64,000 bases of DNA from Algicoccus sp048820935 (GTDB taxonomy: Bacteria; Pseudomonadota; Gammaproteobacteria; Burkholderiales; Burkholderiaceae_B), in assembly GCF_048820935.1 (NCBI RefSeq), contig NZ_JBMERD010000006.1:124001-188000 (forward strand). Direction: 5' to 3'. A program made the position numbers and the translations under genes. The notes under the pieces are model-generated. The model worked only from the letters and a program-made list of their open reading frames with translations, was not told the DNA's origin and ran no database searches. Position 1 is the first letter of the stretch, and each line of letters begins with the position of its first letter. Positions 59,902 through 64,000 of this stretch are shown here, in pieces.

Positions 59902-60660
59902 TTGTTACACAGCAGCCTCTTACATCTTCCATCTGAAAAACATCCAAAGACTGTCACCTCGGTTGATTGGGCGGGTCGTTTTGTGGCTTTGGCTGAACAG
60001 GCCAAGGATCCACGACTCAAAGCGTATTACAGCGCGGGTATGCCTAGTGGTGAGACCCCCATTCGCGATGTTCCACTCATGGCTTTAGACGTCGAGACAA
60101 CAGGCCTCAATCCGATGAAAGATGGCATTGTCAGCATTGGGCTTTTGCCAATGACACTGGACCGGATTCTGTCGAGCCGGTCCAAGCACTGGATTGTGCA
60201 ACCCCACGTGCCCTTGGCTGACGCATCGGTCACCTTGCATCACATCACGCACACCCAAGTTGAAAACGCCCCCAAACTGATCGACATTCTCGATCCTGTT
60301 TTACACGCAATCGCAGGTCACGTGCTCGTTGTGCATTGTCGAGCGATTGAGCGAAACTTCCTGAATAACGCACTCACCCGCATGATTCATGAGCCGCTCG
60401 AGATGCCCATGATCGACACCATGGAACTTGAAGCGCGCATCCATCGACGCAAACCTGCTGGCTCTTGGTGGCAAAAGCTTCTTGGCCGCCCGGTCGAACA
60501 GACATCGATTCGCCTAGCCGCCAGTCGTGCACGCTATAACCTGCCGTTTTACAAACCGCACCACGCACTCACCGATGCATTGGCGACGGCTGAACTCTTA
60601 CAAGCACAAATTGCCGATCGGTTCAGCCCCGAAACACCGCTTGATGAACTCTGGCGTTAA
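59902..60660 (+). CDS. DnaQ-like 3'-5' exonuclease
   Basis: 252 residues from a TTG with GGAG 6 bases upstream. Exo I motif ALDVETTGLNP (Asp, Glu) near 68, Exo II region GHVLVVHCRAIERNFLN, and Exo III HHALTDALATAELL with its His and Asp near 215. All catalytic residues are kept. It follows the DUF294 gene by 31 bases; this pairing is common in proteobacteria beside transporters. The substrate, DNA, RNA or a modified nucleotide, is unknown. Confidence 0.88.
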   Translation: MLHSSLLHLPSEKHPKTVTSVDWAGRFVALAEQAKDPRLKAYYSAGMPSGETPIRDVPLMALDVETTGLNPMKDGIVSIGLLPMTLDRILSSRSKHWIVQPHVPLADASVTLHHITHTQVENAPKLIDILDPVLHAIAGHVLVVHCRAIERNFLNNALTRMIHEPLEMPMIDTMELEARIHRRKPAGSWWQKLLGRPVEQTSIRLAASRARYNLPFYKPHHALTDALATAELLQAQIADRFSPETPLDELWR

Positions 60661-61448
60661 CTAAATTGACAACTCACTTGACCGAGTGCGCCCATGTGAA
60701 CGTCCACAATGTCGCCAGATTGAACCGGCATCATCGGTCCAAGTGATCCTGACAAGATCACTTCACCTCGTCGCAACGGTTGATTGTTGTCAGCCATCAA
60801 ACAAGCCAACCAATAGGCTGAACGCAAAGGATGACCTAAGCACGAAGCGCCTGTTCCTGTTGACACCACGCTGCCGTTGATCCGCATTTGCATTCCAATA
60901 TCTGCCAATGACAAGGCATCAATTGCCACCGGCTGGTCACCCAACACATAGAGTGCACTCGCGGCATTGTCTGACACCGTATCAAAGATCGTGATTTCCC
61001 AGTTCTTCACAACCGAATCCACCACTTCAATGGAAGCAACGGCGTACTCCAATGACAGCAAGAATTCTGCCCAGGTCGGTTTAGCCTGATCCACATCGCG
61101 CCCTAGAATGAAAGCCACTTCGGCTTCGACTTTGGGTTGAATCAGCCTAGAGATATCAATCGTCTGTCCGTTTAGGTACTCCATATCGGCAAACAAAACC
61201 CCAAAATCAGGCTGATCAACACCTAGCTGTTCCTGTACGACCTTGGAGGTCAGACCAACTTTTTTACCACTCACACGCGCACCAGCCGCAATCCTTGCAA
61301 GGTTATTAATTTGTGCGATGGTGTAAGCGTCTTCAATCGTGGCAATGCCATGGGTTCTGGAGATCGGATCGACCGCTTGGCGCTGTTTTCTAGCCTGAGC
61401 GATCACTTGAGCAGCATCGACAAGCTGGGGATCGGTGGACTCTGACAT
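60657..61448 (-). CDS. 2-oxopent-4-enoate hydratase-like protein (MhpD family)
   Basis: 263 residues: KVGLTSKVVQEQLGVDQPDFG, PKVEAEVAFILGRD with metal ligands, EVVDSVVKNW, and the C-terminal GEVILSGSLGPMMPVQSGD. It hydrates a 2-oxo-4-enoic acid in aromatic meta-cleavage pathways, or acts as a 4-oxalocrotonate decarboxylase; no other pathway genes are nearby, so the substrate is open. It is convergent with the exonuclease gene, sharing 4 bases. Confidence 0.88.
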   Translation of the reverse strand: MSESTDPQLVDAAQVIAQARKQRQAVDPISRTHGIATIEDAYTIAQINNLARIAAGARVSGKKVGLTSKVVQEQLGVDQPDFGVLFADMEYLNGQTIDISRLIQPKVEAEVAFILGRDVDQAKPTWAEFLLSLEYAVASIEVVDSVVKNWEITIFDTVSDNAASALYVLGDQPVAIDALSLADIGMQMRINGSVVSTGTGASCLGHPLRSAYWLACLMADNNQPLRRGEVILSGSLGPMMPVQSGDIVDVHMGALGQVSCQFS

Positions 61449-61512
61449 ATCTACTCCTTCAATTAAACATTGAACTCAACTAAACACTGAACTCTAAAAT
61501 CTAACCTGATTG

Positions 61513-61538
61513 TGCCGCAAAATGGCACACTTGCGGCA
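61513..61538 (-). terminator. hairpin after the prephenate dehydratase-like gene
   Basis: TGCCGCAA (61513-61520) and TTGCGGCA (61531-61538) pair perfectly with a 10-base loop, 10 bases after the stop. No T-run on the minus strand; role tentative. Confidence 0.4.
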
Positions 61539-61547
61539 AAGATCTTA

Positions 61548-62447
61548 CTAAGCACACGCACCGTTAGACGCGGTATGTGAGGAGACCCACGTTTGGGGTC
61601 CTTGGGGCATACCGCCAATCTGACGCAGATTGGCTTGGTATGACTGCACAAGTTGGACACAAGCATCCAACTGAGCTTGCGCCAGACAAGTCACTAAACT
61701 GAAAGCATTCGGGTTGGTTGGCGAGTGTTGATAAACCCAAACAGATGCTTGGGGCACCAGACGCAGACACGCGGTTTGTATCTGGCACAACACATCACGC
61801 GATGCTGCCTCAATTTCAACCCAACACCATGCCGAACAGTGAACATCGATCTTCGGTACTGATTTGTGCTGACTCGAAGACAAGATCCACCAACGCGTGA
61901 CATTATCCGCTTCAGGTGGAATATCACCAATCAGGCTGTATAAACCATGCTCTACAACCGCCTGGGGTGGTGTCACTGCGGCATGAGATGGCTGCCCACG
62001 CTTGGCCACCTCTTGGGCTGCCCCAGACCCCGATAAAGCGAGATTCCAAGGCACACCCGGTAAGTTCTTGAGTAACCAGGAGCGTACCTCTTCCAGAGCC
62101 ACCGGATGCCCTGTCAGCACTCGAAGGTCGGCCAACGTGACGTCTTTAGAGAGCGTAGCCAGACTATGGATCACTGGTTTCACGATCTCTTGCGCAATCC
62201 AGAGCGGCTCGAGCGCAAGCATCATTGAATAATAAGGGGTTGGACCCGCAATTGATGAGTAGTACGGCACACAGACCTGATCTAGCTGACCTTGCGCAAA
62301 CGCCTCAAACAAGGCCTCAACTTCTAAACCCACCAATCGAATCTCAGGGATTTTTGTACCTTTTGTGCTTGCATAATCCTTTGCGGCCAGATGTGACCAA
62401 GAACCTGGCAAACCCAGATAACCAATTGTCCTCTTGTGACTGTGCAC
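61548..62447 (-). CDS. divergent prephenate dehydratase-like protein
   Basis: 299 residues from a GTG with GAGGA upstream. It has the PheA-type fold: GYLGLPGSWSHLAA (canonical GPxGxxS), VPYYSSIAG (canonical VPIENS), PQAVVEHGLYSL and NVTRWWILS (canonical TRF). The catalytic Thr is kept, but the Glu-Asn pair of the ENS motif is replaced by Tyr-Ser. The last about 90 residues are where an ACT domain would be, but no ESRP motif is seen. It may be a dehydratase with altered substrate or a non-catalytic relative. Confidence 0.7.
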   Translation of the reverse strand: MHSHKRTIGYLGLPGSWSHLAAKDYASTKGTKIPEIRLVGLEVEALFEAFAQGQLDQVCVPYYSSIAGPTPYYSMMLALEPLWIAQEIVKPVIHSLATLSKDVTLADLRVLTGHPVALEEVRSWLLKNLPGVPWNLALSGSGAAQEVAKRGQPSHAAVTPPQAVVEHGLYSLIGDIPPEADNVTRWWILSSSQHKSVPKIDVHCSAWCWVEIEAASRDVLCQIQTACLRLVPQASVWVYQHSPTNPNAFSLVTCLAQAQLDACVQLVQSYQANLRQIGGMPQGPQTWVSSHTASNGACA

Positions 62448-62549
62448 GTCGGTTCCTCAAACGTTTAAATCTAATTGAATGAAATCCAGTGAACTTGGTT
62501 CCACACCACTGATATTCGGTCACTGATCGCACCATTGCGATAAGATCAA

Positions 62550-63062
62550 GTGTCTCATTTTTACCCTGCGCCTTGCGCGCCTCACGTGAATACAAAGCCA
62601 GAATCCGACTCAAACGAAGAAATTGCCGCGCTTCTAGCCAATCTACCTGAGCGTGCACTCTGGCAACGCGTGTTATACGGCGTGGCTGGCAGCCTTGCCC
62701 TTGCGCTCGGTATATTGGGCATCATATTGCCCGGACTACCGACCACCCCCTTCATTCTGTTGGCTGGCGCTTGCTTTGCACGCTCATCGACGCGTTTATA
62801 TCGCGCGTTACTACAAAACCGCTTTAGTGGTCCTTTGCTAAGAGACTGGGCTCAGCACCGCAGCATCACCCGTAAAGTTCGCATTATTGCTTTGAGTGCG
62901 ATGATTACCATGATATGCATTTCAATTTGGATCTTGCGAGACAAACTCTGGCTGGTCGGTATTCTAATTGCGGCTGGCATCATCGGTTGCTGGGTGGTGA
63001 TACGGATTCCGCTACGCGACGCTTCAATCGAAACCACCACAAAAACAACTGAAACTGATTAA
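62550..63062 (+). CDS. YbaN/DUF454 family membrane protein
   Basis: 170 residues from a GTG. Three to four membrane helices with the family core GILGIILPGLPTTPFILLA and CFARSS, then FSGPLLRDWAQHRSIT. Function is unknown. The hydrophilic N-terminus (about 35 residues) is longer than in E. coli YbaN. It is divergent from the prephenate dehydratase-like gene. Confidence 0.88.
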   Translation: MSHFYPAPCAPHVNTKPESDSNEEIAALLANLPERALWQRVLYGVAGSLALALGILGIILPGLPTTPFILLAGACFARSSTRLYRALLQNRFSGPLLRDWAQHRSITRKVRIIALSAMITMICISIWILRDKLWLVGILIAAGIIGCWVVIRIPLRDASIETTTKTTETD

Positions 63063-63164
63063 CGTTTTACAGGAACGTCACAAATAGCGAATAATCAGCC
63101 TGCATCAGCCCCTAAAATTGAAGCTGCTTCACAATAACAATCACAAACGTCTGGAGACACTGGC

Positions 63165-64000
63165 ATGCACGCATCCAATTCTTATCCATTTCATCATCTG
63201 CAAGACGCCTTGAATGGTCAAGACTGTCTGATTGCAAGCTCTGTCTTTGATGCCATGTCCGCACGCATTGCACAATCAATTGGCTCGCACATCGGCATCA
63301 TGGGTGGTTCTGTAGCCTCTCAAGCCATCTTGGGTGCGCCCGATCTGGTACTCATGACCGCCTCAGAATTAGTTGAGCAATCACGTCGCATCTGCCGCAC
63401 GAACTGTGTAGACTTGATTGTGGATGCCGATCATGGCTATGGCAATGCTCTGAACGTGATGCGTACGGTCGAAGATTTACAAGCTGCGGGCGTTGCCGGC
63501 GTTTGCTTAGAAGATACGGCTTTGCCACAAGCCTACAGTCAAACGCAACCTCAGGTTCTTCTGAGTCTAGATGAAGGTCGCCAAAAAATCAGTGCGGCCT
63601 TACAGGCTCGGGGGCGCGGACCGATGATGATTTTTGGGCGTACCAATGCCGTGAGCAGTCACGGCATTGAAGAAGCACTCAAGCGCCTGCTTGCTTATGA
63701 AGATCTGAATGTCGATGCGCTCTTTGTCCCTTATCTGACGCAACGCTCAGATTTGGAATACATCGCCAGACGTGTTCATCTGCCTATCATCACCGCCGGT
63801 TGTCATGCCGATTTATATGAGCCTAAATTTCTGAAAGACTGTGGTGTCAAAATCTGGATGTGGGGCCATCAACCACTGCTTGCGGCTTACAGCACACTGC
63901 GCCATGCCATGCAAGCAGCCCATGAAGGCACACCGCCCTCAAAAATCCTCTTAGATGTTGAAAAAGATTTGTTCACATTGCTCACGGATGCGGACACTTA
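63165..64000 (+). CDS. isocitrate lyase/PEP-mutase superfamily enzyme, probable oxaloacetate decarboxylase (3' end cut)
   Basis: 278 codons to the window edge, with GGAG 9 bases before the ATG. The fold is a PEP-mutase barrel: SSVFDAMSARIAQ, IMGGSVASQ, metal-binding VDADHGYGN near 88, GVCLEDTALPQ near 113, and IFGRTNA near 155. The family's catalytic-loop Cys of isocitrate lyase is absent, matching the PA4872-type oxaloacetate decarboxylases. The last two bases are TA, so the stop may come immediately after the window. Confidence 0.85.
   Translation, partial: MHASNSYPFHHLQDALNGQDCLIASSVFDAMSARIAQSIGSHIGIMGGSVASQAILGAPDLVLMTASELVEQSRRICRTNCVDLIVDADHGYGNALNVMRTVEDLQAAGVAGVCLEDTALPQAYSQTQPQVLLSLDEGRQKISAALQARGRGPMMIFGRTNAVSSHGIEEALKRLLAYEDLNVDALFVPYLTQRSDLEYIARRVHLPIITAGCHADLYEPKFLKDCGVKIWMWGHQPLLAAYSTLRHAMQAAHEGTPPSKILLDVEKDLFTLLTDADT

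Noticed and set aside
1..64000. CRISPR arrays, rRNA operons and intact insertion sequences
   Set aside because: No regularly spaced repeats, rRNA sequence or complete transposase with terminal repeats were seen on reading the window.

Overview
The window reads as chromosomal DNA of a betaproteobacterium, most likely Burkholderiales and close to Alcaligenaceae. This is inferred from gene order and protein families, not from a database search. The main pointers are recA-recX-DUF2889-sucC-sucD in one block, a pyruvate dehydrogenase cluster whose E3 carries its own lipoyl domain, hemC-hemD-hemX-hemY in a row, and base composition near 50% GC. Most of it is ordinary housekeeping DNA with high coding density.

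Layout. 0-4 kb is the most accessory-looking part: an unusual FAD oxidoreductase-patatin fusion, a HigB/HigA toxin-antitoxin pair with a clear palindromic operator, and a decayed tyrosine recombinase beside tRNA-His, which looks like the scar of an integrated element. 4-10 kb holds aceE-aceF-lpdA (minus strand). Divergent from it is a two-component system translationally coupled to folD, then oligopeptidase A, two tandem I78-type inhibitor lipoproteins and xthA. 17-27 kb carries CoA-ester metabolism (CitE-like lyase, two family III CoA transferases, an HMG-CoA lyase-like enzyme), a cold-shock gene, an isolated pair of surface-glycan genes and a CDF metal exporter. 27-32 kb is a ytcA-mdtNOP-like tripartite efflux operon. 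32-40 kb has a FAH-family enzyme, pyrophosphatase, an ICMT-like methyltransferase and the hem cluster. 40-44.5 kb is sucCD, DUF2889, recX and recA, with a textbook LexA box upstream. 44.5-52 kb has an orphan response regulator, a noncoding region with tandem hairpins, rdgC, an AI-2E family permease, thioredoxin 2, pyruvate kinase and GTP-dependent PEP carboxykinase. 53-64 kb has an aldehyde dehydrogenase, a ClC chloride transporter, a BCCT transporter followed by a cNMP/CBS/DUF294 protein and a DnaQ-like exonuclease, an MhpD-like hydratase, a divergent prephenate dehydratase-like protein, a YbaN protein and a PEP-mutase-superfamily decarboxylase cut by the window end.

Together the genes cover entry into and replenishment of the TCA cycle (PDH, succinyl-CoA synthetase, pyruvate kinase, PEP carboxykinase, probable oxaloacetate decarboxylase), heme synthesis, DNA repair (recA, recX, rdgC, xthA) and transport. 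Two small proteins shorter than 60 residues were found by reading intergenic DNA. One is a 37-residue membrane protein between sucD and hemC. The other is a 57-residue frame that overlaps the DUF2889 stop as ATGA and runs into sucC. No rRNA, CRISPR array or intact insertion sequence was seen.
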